Source: Afifella pfennigii DSM 17143
GTDB taxonomy: Bacteria; Pseudomonadota; Alphaproteobacteria; Rhizobiales; Afifellaceae
Assembly (NCBI RefSeq): GCF_000688515.1
Contig: NZ_JHZK01000002.1
Location: forward strand, 186,001 to 250,000
Length of the DNA: 64,000 nucleotides
Direction of reading: 5' to 3'
Part shown: positions 42,421 through 50,919 of the stretch, one piece after another
Numbering within the stretch: the stretch's first letter is position 1
Layout of the letters: every line of letters begins with the position of its first letter
The notes under the pieces: model-generated
Databases searched by the model: none
Told to the model about the DNA's origin: nothing
What the model saw: the letters and a program-made list of their open reading frames with translations, nothing else
Program-made: the position numbers and the translations under genes

Positions 42421-43518
42421 TCAACCAGCCGGGGCGGCGCGGCGGAGAGCCTTGCCGGCGGCGTCGAACAGATGGACCGCGCCCGGCGGCAGGTCGATCC
42501 TCACCCGCTCGCCGACGCGCGATGAGGCGGCGCCCTCGCCGCGCACTGTCATCAGGTGGTCCCTGGCAAGGCGCACATAGACGTTATGGCTCTCGCCGAG
42601 CTCCTCGACGAGCTCGACGGGCCCGCCGAAACCGCCGGTTCCTTGGGTGAGGCCAAGATGCTCGGGCCGCACGCCGAGCGTCACGCTCGCGCCCGCTTCA
42701 AGCTCGCCGGGCCCCGCCGGGAGCGCGATCTCGTATCCGCCCGGCAGGCGCAGCGAAGGCCGCCCCGCTTCGATCGTGGCGACCGTTGCCGGCAGCAGAT
42801 TCATGCGCGGCGAGCCGATGAAGCCGGCCACGAAAAGGTTTGCGGGACGGTGATAGAGATCGAGTGGGGCGCCGACCTGCTCGATGCGTCCCTCGTTCAG
42901 GAGCACGATCCGGTCGGCGAGCGTCATTGCCTCGACCTGGTCGTGTGTCACGTAAATGGCAGTCGTCCCGGTCTTCGCATGCAGCCTTGCGATCTCCACG
43001 CGCGTCTGTACGCGCAGGGCCGCGTCGAGATTCGACAGCGGCTCGTCGAACAGGAAGACTTTCGGCTCGCGCACGATCGCCCGCCCGATGGCGACGCGCT
43101 GACGCTGGCCGCCGGAGAGCTCGCGCGGCTTGCGCTCCAGAAGTTCCCCGATGCGGAGCATTTCGGCGCCGCGCTCCACCCGGGCGCGGATCTCGGCGTT
43201 GCGGGCGCCCGAGAGCTCAAGGCCGAAGGCCATGTTCTGGTACACTGTCATATGCGGATAGAGGGCGTAGGACTGGAAGACCATGGCGATGCCGCGCGCC
43301 TTCGGCGGCGCCTCCGTCACGTCCTTGCCGGCGATGAGGACGGCTCCCGAGCTCACCTCCTCAAGCCCTGCGATGAGGCGCAAAAGGGTCGATTTTCCGC
43401 AGCCCGACGGGCCGACGAAGACCACGAACTCGCCGTCGGCGATATCGAGGTCGACGCCGCGGATGACCTCGGTCCGCCCGAAGTGCTTCCTCACCTGGCA
43501 CAGCCTCACGCCCGCCAC
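42421..43518 (-). CDS. ABC transporter ATP-binding protein (MalK/UgpC type)
   Basis: This 365-residue cytoplasmic ATPase drives the sugar importer encoded just upstream. Walker A is GPSGCGKST (36-44), the Q loop VFQSYALYPHMTV, the ABC signature LSGGQRQR (134-141), Walker B VFLFDEP (154-160), and the switch His in YVTHDQVEAMTLADR. A C-terminal OB/TOBE regulatory domain (about 240-365) with VTLGVRPEHLGL is typical of carbohydrate ABC systems. The gene starts 13 bases after the second permease and is last of a four-gene leftward operon. It converges on the ilvD-like gene. Confidence 0.92.
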   Translation of the reverse strand: MAGVRLCQVRKHFGRTEVIRGVDLDIADGEFVVFVGPSGCGKSTLLRLIAGLEEVSSGAVLIAGKDVTEAPPKARGIAMVFQSYALYPHMTVYQNMAFGLELSGARNAEIRARVERGAEMLRIGELLERKPRELSGGQRQRVAIGRAIVREPKVFLFDEPLSNLDAALRVQTRVEIARLHAKTGTTAIYVTHDQVEAMTLADRIVLLNEGRIEQVGAPLDLYHRPANLFVAGFIGSPRMNLLPATVATIEAGRPSLRLPGGYEIALPAGPGELEAGASVTLGVRPEHLGLTQGTGGFGGPVELVEELGESHNVYVRLARDHLMTVRGEGAASSRVGERVRIDLPPGAVHLFDAAGKALRRAAPAG

Positions 43519-43531
43519 GGCACCCGCCTCC

Positions 43532-44365
43532 TCATCCTTTCACGGCGCCCGCCGTGAGGCCGGAGACGATGCGGCGCTGGAAGACGAGGACGAGCACGAC
43601 GACGGGCAACGTCACGACGACCGAGGCCGCCATGATGTTGCCCCAGGGAAGCTCATAGGCGCTCGCCCCGCTCATCAGCGCGATGGCGACCGGGACCGTG
43701 CGCTTCTCGTCGGACAGAGTGAAGGTCAGCGCGAACAGGAACTCGTTCCAGGCGACGATGAAGGCAAGCAGCCCCGTCGTCACCACGGCCGGTCCCATCA
43801 GCGGCAGGAAGACCCGCCAGACCAGCGTCCAGGGCCCGGCACCGTCGACGATGGCGGCCTCCTCCAGCTCCTTCGGAAGCTCACGCATGAAGGTCGTCAG
43901 CACCCACACCGTGAAGGGCAGAGTGAGGATCAGGTTCGCAAGGACGAGGCCGGGCAGGCTGTTGTAAAGGCCGAAGACCCGGATGAGCTCGAAAAGGCCC
44001 GATAGAACGGCGACCTGGGGGAACATGGAGACCGACAGGATGGTGAAGAGGAGAGTGGTGCGGCCGCGGAAACGCACGCGGCCGAGCGAATAGGCGGCCG
44101 TTAGGCTGAGGACCAGCGACAAAGTCACGACCGCGGCGGCGACGGCGATCGAGTTCGCGATGTTGCGGCCGAAGGGTTGGCGCTGAAACACGGCCGCGTA
44201 GTTCGAAGGGTCGAATGCCTCCGGCCAGTAGGCGACGGTGAACAGGTCGCTGCCGGCGCGGAACGAGGAGATGACGGCGTAGTAGAAGGGGAAGAGCGCG
44301 AAGACGGTGATCGCCGCGATCAGCAGCCAGAAGCCGATGCGGCCGAGCCTGCGACGCCACCTCAT
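43532..44365 (-). CDS. Sugar ABC transporter permease (MalG/ThuG type)
   Basis: This 277-residue protein has six membrane spans and starts MRWRRRLGRIGFWLLIAAIT. It carries the EAA loop LEEAAIVDGAGPWTLVWRVF, which contacts the ATPase, and a C-terminal TAGAVKG, typical of MalG-like subunits. ATG 44365 overlaps the stop of the preceding permease gene by four bases, which fixes the start; a much longer frame on the same strand is out of context. It works with the MalF-like permease, the binding protein and the ATPase to import an oligosaccharide or sugar. Confidence 0.92.
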   Translation of the reverse strand: MRWRRRLGRIGFWLLIAAITVFALFPFYYAVISSFRAGSDLFTVAYWPEAFDPSNYAAVFQRQPFGRNIANSIAVAAAVVTLSLVLSLTAAYSLGRVRFRGRTTLLFTILSVSMFPQVAVLSGLFELIRVFGLYNSLPGLVLANLILTLPFTVWVLTTFMRELPKELEEAAIVDGAGPWTLVWRVFLPLMGPAVVTTGLLAFIVAWNEFLFALTFTLSDEKRTVPVAIALMSGASAYELPWGNIMAASVVVTLPVVVLVLVFQRRIVSGLTAGAVKG

Positions 44366-45321
44366 CGCTCGCCGGCCTCCCCGAGGCGCAGGCGAGCCGC
44401 CACGAGCGTGACGACGATAACCAACGCGATAACGAGGAAGACGAGCGTCGCCGCCGCCGATCCGAGCCCCACATCCTGGAACTCGACGAGCTCCTGACGC
44501 GCATAGACCGACATCGACATCGTGTCGCTCGCCGCCGAGGTCAGGACGTAGACCTGGTCGAAGACGCGAAGCGCGTCGAGCGAGCGGAAGATGATCGCGA
44601 CCATCAGCGCCGGACGGATCAGCGGCAGCGTGATGCGGAAGAAGACGCGGACCGGATGGACCCCATCGACGCGGGCGGCCTCGTAGAGGTCGTCCGGCAG
44701 CATTTGCAGGCCGGCGAGGATGAGGAGCGCCATGAAGGGCGTCGTCTTCCATACATCGACCATGACGACGGCCCACATCGCCGTGTCGGCATTCGCGGTC
44801 CAGGCGATGGGGGCGGCGATCAAGCCGAGCTTCATGAGGAGGTCGTTTACCACGCCGAACTGGTCGTGCAGCATCCAGTTCCACATGCGAGCCGAGATCA
44901 CGGTCGGGATCGCCCACGGGATCAGGACGATCGCGCGAAAAAGCCCGCGTCCCGGGAAAACCTGGTTGAGGGCGAGCGCGATGATCATGCCGAGCACCGT
45001 CTCGATCGAGACGGAGACGAGGGTGAACCAGACGGTGTTCCAGACCGACTGCCACCAAAGGCCATCGGCGAGAACGCCGAGCCACTGGCCGTCGAAATAC
45101 GCGAGGTAGTTGTCGAAGCCGACGAAGGCGTTCTCGCCAATGCGACCGAGGCGAGCATCAGTGAAGCTGAACCAGATGGTGCGTGCGAGTGGCCAGCCGG
45201 CGACGAGAAGAAGCGTCAGCAGCATCGGCGCGAGGAAAATCCACGCCGCACGCACCCTGTTGTGGCTGAGCGCGGAGTGCCTTCGCGATCGGGCGGCGGC
45301 ACGCGTGCCCGCTTGGCTCAC
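44362..45321 (-). CDS. Sugar ABC transporter permease (MalF/ThuF type)
   Basis: This 319-residue protein has a basic cytoplasmic N-terminus and six spans (first at about 25-45). The EAA loop is LYEAARVDGVHPVRVFFRIT, followed by TLPLIRPALMVAIIFR. It begins at GTG 45321, overlapping the stop of the binding-protein gene (GTGA), so translation is coupled. It forms the heteromeric channel with the MalG-like subunit. The similarity is to the trehalose/maltose/alpha-glucoside systems of rhizobia. Confidence 0.92.
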   Translation of the reverse strand: MSQAGTRAAARSRRHSALSHNRVRAAWIFLAPMLLTLLLVAGWPLARTIWFSFTDARLGRIGENAFVGFDNYLAYFDGQWLGVLADGLWWQSVWNTVWFTLVSVSIETVLGMIIALALNQVFPGRGLFRAIVLIPWAIPTVISARMWNWMLHDQFGVVNDLLMKLGLIAAPIAWTANADTAMWAVVMVDVWKTTPFMALLILAGLQMLPDDLYEAARVDGVHPVRVFFRITLPLIRPALMVAIIFRSLDALRVFDQVYVLTSAASDTMSMSVYARQELVEFQDVGLGSAAATLVFLVIALVIVVTLVAARLRLGEAGER

Positions 45322-46589
45322 TGCGTCCAGCCGCGCCGCTTGATGCGCGTGAGCTCGCGCTCAAGGCTCTGAAGGCCCGCCCCGGGCTCCTGCTCGCCGG
45401 AAAGGATGCCGTGAACCGCGTTGAAAAAGGCGTTCGAAACGCGGCTGTAATCCTGACCCGTCGCCGCCGCGGGGCGGGCGACGGCGTTTGCGAACACATC
45501 CGACAATTCGCCGATGAAGCTCGCCGAGGCGAGAATCTCATCATCGTCGTAGAGCGCCGGGAGCGTCGGGTTGAACGAACCTTCGATGGCGCGACGCTTT
45601 TGCTCCTCTTGGCTCGTCAGGAATATCACGAGGTCCGCGGCGATCTGTGGATGCTGCGAATAGCGCGAGACGGCGAGGCTCTGGCCCCCGAGCGCCGCCG
45701 CGTGGCGACCGTCTTCGCCGCCCCTTGGCAGCGGCGCGATGGAAACCTTGCCGCGGATGGGGCTGTCGTCGGCCTGGGCGAGCGCCCAGGCATAAGGCCA
45801 GTTGCGCATGAACAGGGCATTGCCGCTCTGGAAGACGCCGCGCGCCTCCTCCTCGGCGTAGTTGAGGACGCCCGGCGGGCTGATCGTGCCGACCCAGCCG
45901 GCCGCCTTGCCGAGCGCTTGCGCCGCGGCCTCGTTGCTCACGGTGATCTCGCCCGCTTGGTCGACGATGGTGCCGCCGCCATGGGAGGCGATCCATTCGA
46001 TCGCGTTCGTTGTCAGGCCTTCATAGGCGCGGCCCTGCCAGACATAGCCCCAGAAATCGTCGTTCCCCGCCTCGCGCTCCCGCTCCTGGACGTACTGCGC
46101 GGTCTCGCTCAGCTCCTGCCAGGTCTGCGGCATCTCACGGCCGTATGCGTCGAGGAGATCCTGGCGGGCATAGAGCACCCCGGCATCGGCGAACCACGGC
46201 ATGGCGACGAGCCGCCCGTCAATCGTGTTCGCCTCGATCATCGTCTCGAATTGCCCTGAAGCCGCGCCCTCCGCGTAGGGTGTGAGGTCGATGAAATGAG
46301 CGCCCAGCAGGCCCGGCCAGACGACGTCGATCTGTAACACGTCGATATCGCCCGCGCCCGCCGCCAAGAGCTGCTGGTAGAGCGCAAGCCGCTCGGTCGC
46401 CGAATTGGGCGTAGAGACCAGCGTCACCGTGTGTCCGCTCTGCTGCGCCCAGCGGTCCGCGCCGGCCCGGCAGATCTCGTGCTCCAGGCCGAGCGCGCTG
46501 CAGGACAACGAGATTTCCGCCGCCCGGGGCGCTGTAACGAGAAGCGCGCTCGTCATGAGAGCGCAGGCGAAGGCTACGATCGATCTCAT
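45318..46589 (-). CDS. Sugar ABC transporter substrate-binding protein (ThuE/AglE-like)
   Basis: This 423-residue extracytoplasmic receptor (cluster 1) starts at ATG 46589 behind GGAAGGAA. It has a signal peptide (MRSIVAFACALMTSALLV, cleavage near APRAA). The mature protein has IDVLQIDVVWPGLLGAHFIDL, MPWFADAGVLYARQDLL and FWGYVWQGRAYEGLTTNAIEW. These are hallmarks of the trehalose/maltose/alpha-glucoside receptors ThuE, AglE and LpqY. Leu-Ser-Cys at its mature N-terminus is not a lipobox. It leads a four-gene operon with two permeases and an ATPase. The gap 46590-46974 upstream holds its promoter and no supportable gene. Confidence 0.9.
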   Translation of the reverse strand: MRSIVAFACALMTSALLVTAPRAAEISLSCSALGLEHEICRAGADRWAQQSGHTVTLVSTPNSATERLALYQQLLAAGAGDIDVLQIDVVWPGLLGAHFIDLTPYAEGAASGQFETMIEANTIDGRLVAMPWFADAGVLYARQDLLDAYGREMPQTWQELSETAQYVQEREREAGNDDFWGYVWQGRAYEGLTTNAIEWIASHGGGTIVDQAGEITVSNEAAAQALGKAAGWVGTISPPGVLNYAEEEARGVFQSGNALFMRNWPYAWALAQADDSPIRGKVSIAPLPRGGEDGRHAAALGGQSLAVSRYSQHPQIAADLVIFLTSQEEQKRRAIEGSFNPTLPALYDDDEILASASFIGELSDVFANAVARPAAATGQDYSRVSNAFFNAVHGILSGEQEPGAGLQSLERELTRIKRRGWTQ

Positions 46590-46974
46590 AGCGTTTCCTT
46601 CCCGGTGTTTCGTCTTCTGGCGCTTCAGTGAACCGGTATCGGCGCCTATCCGCAACCGTGGGCCACGTTCTCGACGCCGAGGGCGGCCGCATCCGCCCCA
46701 GGGCCTGCACGGTGGCCCGCATGATGGGACATGGTGGTCCGCACGTTACAGATGCGCCGCGCCTCCATCGTCCGCCGCCAGCAATAGCGACGGCGCGGCC
46801 GATGCTGGGGGACTGCGCAAATGTGGCCGTGAAGAAACCGGAGAGCTTCTTGGAGGCTGTTCGCGGTCCATCTCTGGCGCGGGCGGCAGAGACGGGTATT
46901 GAGCGCGAACTCGACCGCACAAGCCGCTCGGCCGAAGGCGCGGCTGTCCTCATGCGCACTTGTTTCTTGCGCGC
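46590..46974. other. 385-base intergenic region without a supportable gene
   Basis: Both flanking genes read leftward. The region must hold the promoter of the sugar ABC operon and the end of the TctA transcript. Frames crossing it on both strands have no recognisable family features and run into the neighbours. GAACCGGTATC at 46630-46640 is a weak LacI-like palindrome about 40 bases before the binding-protein start. No convincing terminator was seen. Confidence 0.5.
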
Positions 46975-48507
46975 CTACTCTTCCTCCACCCTTTCCTCGT
47001 GTCCTTCCTTCAGCGACCTTCTGTGCGCGATGACGCTGTAGGTGGCGGTGATGATGGCAAGCGCCAGGATGACGAGCGTGATCGGGCGCGTCAGCACGAC
47101 CAGGATGTCTCCGGCATGGATGGTGAGCGCCCGCGACAGGTTCTCCTCCACGATCGGGCCCATGACGAAGGCAAGCACGATCGGCACCACGGGCACCTCG
47201 ATCTTGTGGAACCAATAGGCGACGAGCGACAGGATCAGCACCATCACCACATGCGCCGGATAGGTGTTGTAGGCGTAGGTGCCGAGGATGATCAGCAGCA
47301 TGACGAAGGGGCCGAGGATGCGCCGCGGCACCTTCGCCACCAGTGCGAAGGCGCGGGTGAAGAAGATGCCGATGACGAGCAGCCAGAAATTGACGAACAG
47401 AAGGCCGACGAAGATCGTGGTGATCAACAGCGGCTCGTTGCGAAACAGCAACGGCCCGGGCACGACGCCCTTCGATATGAGGACCGACAAGAGGATGGCC
47501 GCCGCCCCCGAGCCCGGAATGCCGAGCGTGAGGGAAGGCACCAGCGTGCCGGCGACGACGGCGTTGTTGGCCGTCTCCGGGGCGGCGAGGCCCTCTTCCA
47601 CACCGGTGCCGAACTCCTTGCCGCGTTTCGACCAGCGCTTTTCCTCGCTATAGGCGATGAGCGAGCCGACCGAGGCGCCGGCGCCAGGAATGGCGCCGAT
47701 GCCGGTGCCGATCAGGCTGCAGCGGATCCAGGTCGGAACGAGGCGGCGCGCATCGGCGCGGGTAACGCGGTCCTTCTCACGCTCCTGGCGGCTTTCCAGA
47801 ACGCTCTTCTTCGGCTCCACCGTCTTGCGGTGCTCCACCAGCAGGCGGAAGGCTTCCGGCCCGGCAAGGAAGGCGATGATGACGACCACGAGCGGCAGAC
47901 CTTCCGACAGATAGGCCTGCTCGAAGGTGAAGCGCATGCCGCCGAAGCCGGAACTGCCGACCGTCGCCAGCAACAGGCCGATGCCCGTCGCCAGAAAGCC
48001 GCGTGCCGGATCGCGCCCGAAGAAGGAGCCGATGATGGAGAGGCCAAAGATGCCCAGGGCGAACATCTCGCCCGGTCCGAATTGCAGGGCGATGAGGGCG
48101 AGCGTCGTGCCGGAGAGGATGAAGATGATGGTGCTGGTGAGGCCGCCGATGACGCCGGAGAAGAGCGAGATTTTCAGCGCCTTGTTGGCGAAGCCTTTTC
48201 TGGCGAGCTCATAGCCTTCGATCACGGTCACCGCCTGGGCGGGCGTTCCGGGCGTTCGGATGAGGATGGCCGGGATGGAGCCGCCGTATTCGGCCGCCGA
48301 GTAGATGGCCAGGAAGAAGACGATGGCGTGATCGGTCGGCATCGCGAAGGTCAGCGGAAAGAGCAGCGCCAGCGACTGGGAAGAGCCGAAGCCGGGCAGG
48401 GCGCCGAGGACGATGCCGAACGAGACCCCGGCCAGGAGCACCAGCAGCATGGTCGGGCTGGTCAGATTGCCCAGCGCCCCGGCGAGATGCGTCAGGATGA
48501 CGTCCAA
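46975..48507 (-). CDS. TctA-family large permease subunit of a TTT system
   Basis: This 510-residue polytopic membrane protein has the TctA repeats GIVLGALPGFGSSQSLALL (near 31) and GTGIGAIPGAGASVGSLIAY (near 268), with AIYSAAEYGGSIPAILIRTPG and APETANNAVVAGTLVPSLTLG. It belongs to the fourth TTT system. Its start is 12 bases after tctB on the same leftward message. The first repeat has PGFGSS rather than PGLG, and the sequence is distinct from the other three TctA proteins, so a different ligand is expected. Confidence 0.9.
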   Translation of the reverse strand: MDVILTHLAGALGNLTSPTMLLVLLAGVSFGIVLGALPGFGSSQSLALLFPLTFAMPTDHAIVFFLAIYSAAEYGGSIPAILIRTPGTPAQAVTVIEGYELARKGFANKALKISLFSGVIGGLTSTIIFILSGTTLALIALQFGPGEMFALGIFGLSIIGSFFGRDPARGFLATGIGLLLATVGSSGFGGMRFTFEQAYLSEGLPLVVVIIAFLAGPEAFRLLVEHRKTVEPKKSVLESRQEREKDRVTRADARRLVPTWIRCSLIGTGIGAIPGAGASVGSLIAYSEEKRWSKRGKEFGTGVEEGLAAPETANNAVVAGTLVPSLTLGIPGSGAAAILLSVLISKGVVPGPLLFRNEPLLITTIFVGLLFVNFWLLVIGIFFTRAFALVAKVPRRILGPFVMLLIILGTYAYNTYPAHVVMVLILSLVAYWFHKIEVPVVPIVLAFVMGPIVEENLSRALTIHAGDILVVLTRPITLVILALAIITATYSVIAHRRSLKEGHEERVEEE

Positions 48508-48519
48508 TCCCGCCTCCGG

Positions 48520-49110
48520 TCAGTAGAGGTAAAGTGGCAGGAAAAGCAGCGGGATGGCCACTTTCAGACCGAGCCCGAAGACGAGGTAGAGGACAAGCGT
48601 CGTTGCCGCGCCGATGAGCGTCGCCAGAAGCAGGGCGCGCGGCCAGGGCATGAAAAGGCGACGCGCCAGGAGGGCGCCGAGGAAGACGGTGGTGGTGATC
48701 TCAAAGCCGATGGGGCGCAGGAGCTGCATGTAGGCGATGACGAGAGCGGCGATGATCGCCGTCTCCAGCCAGTCGATGGTGAGCCTGTCCGCCTGCGCAG
48801 GCTGGGTGTCGTCCTCGTCGCCGCGCTGGGCGGCGCGCAACAGCCCGCCGCCCAGGATAATGAGGCCACAGATGGCGGTGAAACCGAGCACGAGACGCGG
48901 GAAGAAAGCGTCACCCGGGTAGCCCGGCAGGAGCGAGGGCGCCATCTCGTAGGTGTTGATGTAGAGGATGGCGAGGCCCAGCATGATGAGAACGGTGGTC
49001 GCCAGCAGCGCGCCCCTCTTGGGAAGCTGAAGTTCGCGCAGGGATGAGCCGCCGGTGCCGGCCTTTCGCACGTCACCGCGCGCCGCGTCTGACTGCCGGG
49101 GCTGCGTCAT
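48520..49110 (-). CDS. TctB-family small membrane subunit of a TTT system
   Basis: This 196-residue protein has a charged 30-residue N-terminus and then four hydrophobic segments (about 33-52, 68-90, 112-132 and 145-190). YPGDAFFPRLVLGFTAICGL and LLRPIGFEITTTVFLGALL are the TctB marks. ATG 49110 is preferred over a frame starting at 49161, because the latter would run through the hairpin that follows tctC. It lies between the receptor and the large permease, as in the other systems. Confidence 0.85.
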   Translation of the reverse strand: MTQPRQSDAARGDVRKAGTGGSSLRELQLPKRGALLATTVLIMLGLAILYINTYEMAPSLLPGYPGDAFFPRLVLGFTAICGLIILGGGLLRAAQRGDEDDTQPAQADRLTIDWLETAIIAALVIAYMQLLRPIGFEITTTVFLGALLARRLFMPWPRALLLATLIGAATTLVLYLVFGLGLKVAIPLLFLPLYLY

Positions 49111-49140
49111 CCCACACCTGCCATGTCGAAGATGGGAAGA

Positions 49141-49178
49141 CACGGCGCAGACGGACACCACCGGCCGCCTGCGCCGTG
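49141..49178 (-). terminator. Intra-operon hairpin between tctC and tctB
   Basis: CACGGCGCAG and CTGCGCCGTG form a perfect 10-bp stem enclosing an 18-base loop, 12 bases after the receptor stop in a 79-base gap. There is no T-run. It probably acts as an mRNA-stabilising or attenuating structure that raises receptor level, as at 6259 and 30211. Confidence 0.65.
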
Positions 49179-49189
49179 CCGTCGGCGTC

Positions 49190-50191
49190 TCAGCCGTCGA
49201 TCATGCCGTTATCGATCATGAATTTACGGGTATCGTCGAGCGCCTGGTAAAAGTCGTCGGAGAGCTTCTGGCGGTCATCCTCGAAATTCGGGATGACGTG
49301 CGGATTCTGCTCCATATACGCCGCATAGGCGTCCGACTGGGTCACCTTTTTGATGTTTTCGGCCAGGGTATCCATGATCTCATTGGGCGTGCCCTTTTTG
49401 ACCAGGAAGCCCTGCCACTGATGCGGGATGTCATAGGTCATGCCGACCTCCGGCACGGAGGGGACATCCTTCCACAAGGGGTGGTCGAGCCGCTCCTCGT
49501 TGAGGATGAGGATCGGGCAGATGGTGCCGGCCTCGATATGGCTGTTCCACTTGCCGGGCTGGGCGAAGCCGACGCGCAGATGCTCGCCGACCACGTCCTT
49601 CACCACGCCGCCGGTGCCCTGATAGGGCACGAAACGCAGCTCCGCGCCGTTCTCGTCGTCGGCGATGCGCACGTGATGGCGATGATGGATGGAGCCGACC
49701 TTGTTGGAGCCCATCGCCAGCTCGCCAGCATTGGCCTTGGCGTAGGCGGCCAGATCCTTCCAGCTCTTGATGTCCGGATCGTCGCAGCGCACGGCGATAC
49801 CGTAAAGCGTTTGCTCGACCCGGGTGATGATCTGGAAGTCGTCATAGCTCTTGGTGAAATGCGGCAGGTTGAAGTAGCCTGGAAAGCTGCCGCTCATATG
49901 CATGATCGTGTAGCCGTCGGCCGGCTGGTTGGCGACGTAGACGACCGGCTCGTGGTTGGAGCCCGCGCTCTTGAAGACGACGTTCACGGGCACGCCGAGA
50001 TAGTCCGGCTTCTTCAGTTCCTCCGCCATCATATTGCACCAGGCGGCTGCGCCCGAACCTGGCGACGTCGTGCAGACGAGCTCGACCGGCTCCGACGGAT
50101 AGTCGCCGGCTGCCTGGGCAGCGCCCGACAAAGCCAGCGGTGCCGCGAGCGCGGCGAGCGAAGCGGCTGATTTCAGTAGCGATTTCAGCAT
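49190..50191 (-). CDS. TTT solute-binding protein (TctC/Bug family)
   Basis: This 333-residue periplasmic receptor starts at ATG 50191 behind GAGGGAGA. The signal peptide has the core LLKSAASLAALAAPLALSG and cleavage near AQAAGDYP. The mature start DYPSEPVELVCTTSPGSGAAAW is the Bug ligand loop with an unusual CTTSPGSG in place of PFxPGG. HPLWKDVPSVPEVGMTYDIP matches the C-terminal motif. Two cysteines in this region (VCTTS, AWCNMM) are uncommon for the family. It leads the fourth TTT operon. A single-domain cupin gene lies 100 bases upstream on the same strand and may be co-transcribed. Confidence 0.88.
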   Translation of the reverse strand: MLKSLLKSAASLAALAAPLALSGAAQAAGDYPSEPVELVCTTSPGSGAAAWCNMMAEELKKPDYLGVPVNVVFKSAGSNHEPVVYVANQPADGYTIMHMSGSFPGYFNLPHFTKSYDDFQIITRVEQTLYGIAVRCDDPDIKSWKDLAAYAKANAGELAMGSNKVGSIHHRHHVRIADDENGAELRFVPYQGTGGVVKDVVGEHLRVGFAQPGKWNSHIEAGTICPILILNEERLDHPLWKDVPSVPEVGMTYDIPHQWQGFLVKKGTPNEIMDTLAENIKKVTQSDAYAAYMEQNPHVIPNFEDDRQKLSDDFYQALDDTRKFMIDNGMIDG

Positions 50192-50291
50192 GTCTCTCCC
50201 TCGTTTGACGGCCTGTCGGCCTTATGGGCTGTTTCCATCCTCTCGCCTTGTCGTTGTCTCGGCCGTGGGTGGCGGGCCCCGGCCGATGCCC

Positions 50292-50750
50292 TCAAGCCTC
50301 TTGCGGCTTGAAGCCTTCCATGTAGCGGGGCCCGGACATGGTGCCGTCGGTCGCCTTGCCGATGATGCCGTGCGACAGATCCTTGATGGCGAGGAACATC
50401 ACGTCCTCGCCGGGCAGGGCGACCATGGAGTGCTCCACATTGGCGGGCACGTAGACGAGGGTGCCGGCGGGCGCCTCGAAGGTCTGGCCGTCGATCTCCA
50501 CCCGCAGCGTGCCGCTCATGACGTAGTTGAACTGTTCGTTGGGATGCGAATGCGGCCGCGAGCCGGTTCCCTGCGGTTTGCGGATGTACCCGACGAGCAT
50601 CCGCTCGCCCTCCACGACGCCGCCCCTGGAGGTGGAATAGCCGGTGCCGGCCGGCACGATGTCGAGCTCCTTCATGGCGAAGTGGTAGCGTCCCTTGCCC
50701 GCCTTCGCGGCGCCTTCCGTCTTCGTACTTCTATTCCTAGTTTCGCTCAC
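50292..50750 (-). CDS. Single-domain cupin protein
   Basis: This 152-residue protein has one cupin barrel with the complete metal site: PHSHPNEQFNYVMSGTLRVE gives two His and a Glu, and the distal His is in VPANVEHSM. The HxHPNE segment is shared with the first barrel of the bicupin at 22.7-23.6 kb, the other cupin beside a TTT system. It may be a small-molecule isomerase, dioxygenase or ligand sensor; function is not recognised. It precedes the fourth TTT receptor gene. An AT-rich stretch upstream (50818-50834) contains an IclR-like ATAAAATATCTGTTTCG. Confidence 0.78.
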   Translation of the reverse strand: MSETRNRSTKTEGAAKAGKGRYHFAMKELDIVPAGTGYSTSRGGVVEGERMLVGYIRKPQGTGSRPHSHPNEQFNYVMSGTLRVEIDGQTFEAPAGTLVYVPANVEHSMVALPGEDVMFLAIKDLSHGIIGKATDGTMSGPRYMEGFKPQEA

Positions 50751-50919
50751 CAGCTGGACTCCGGTTGCCTGTTTTGCGTGTCAATCCACGGTCAAAAGCC
50801 GCGAAATCGCCTCGAACATAAAATATCTGTTTCGCTTCGTAAATCACTGTTGCATAAAATGAGCCTTACGAAGGATGCAGCGCGCGCCCATGCCGGGCGT
50901 GGCTGAGCGGGAGATGCTG

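Noticed and set aside
46630-46640. LacI-type operator GAACCGGTATC before the sugar ABC operon
   Set aside because: Symmetry is incomplete and no LacI-family gene is present in the window. Too weak to list as a feature.
46628-47041. A 137-codon frame in the gap before the sugar ABC operon
   Set aside because: It overlaps the end of tctA on the other strand, has no ribosome-binding site and resembles no family I know.
46960-49047. A 695-codon open frame on the plus strand
   Set aside because: It is antisense to tctA and tctB of the fourth TTT system, with the same low-complexity composition and no recognisable domain.
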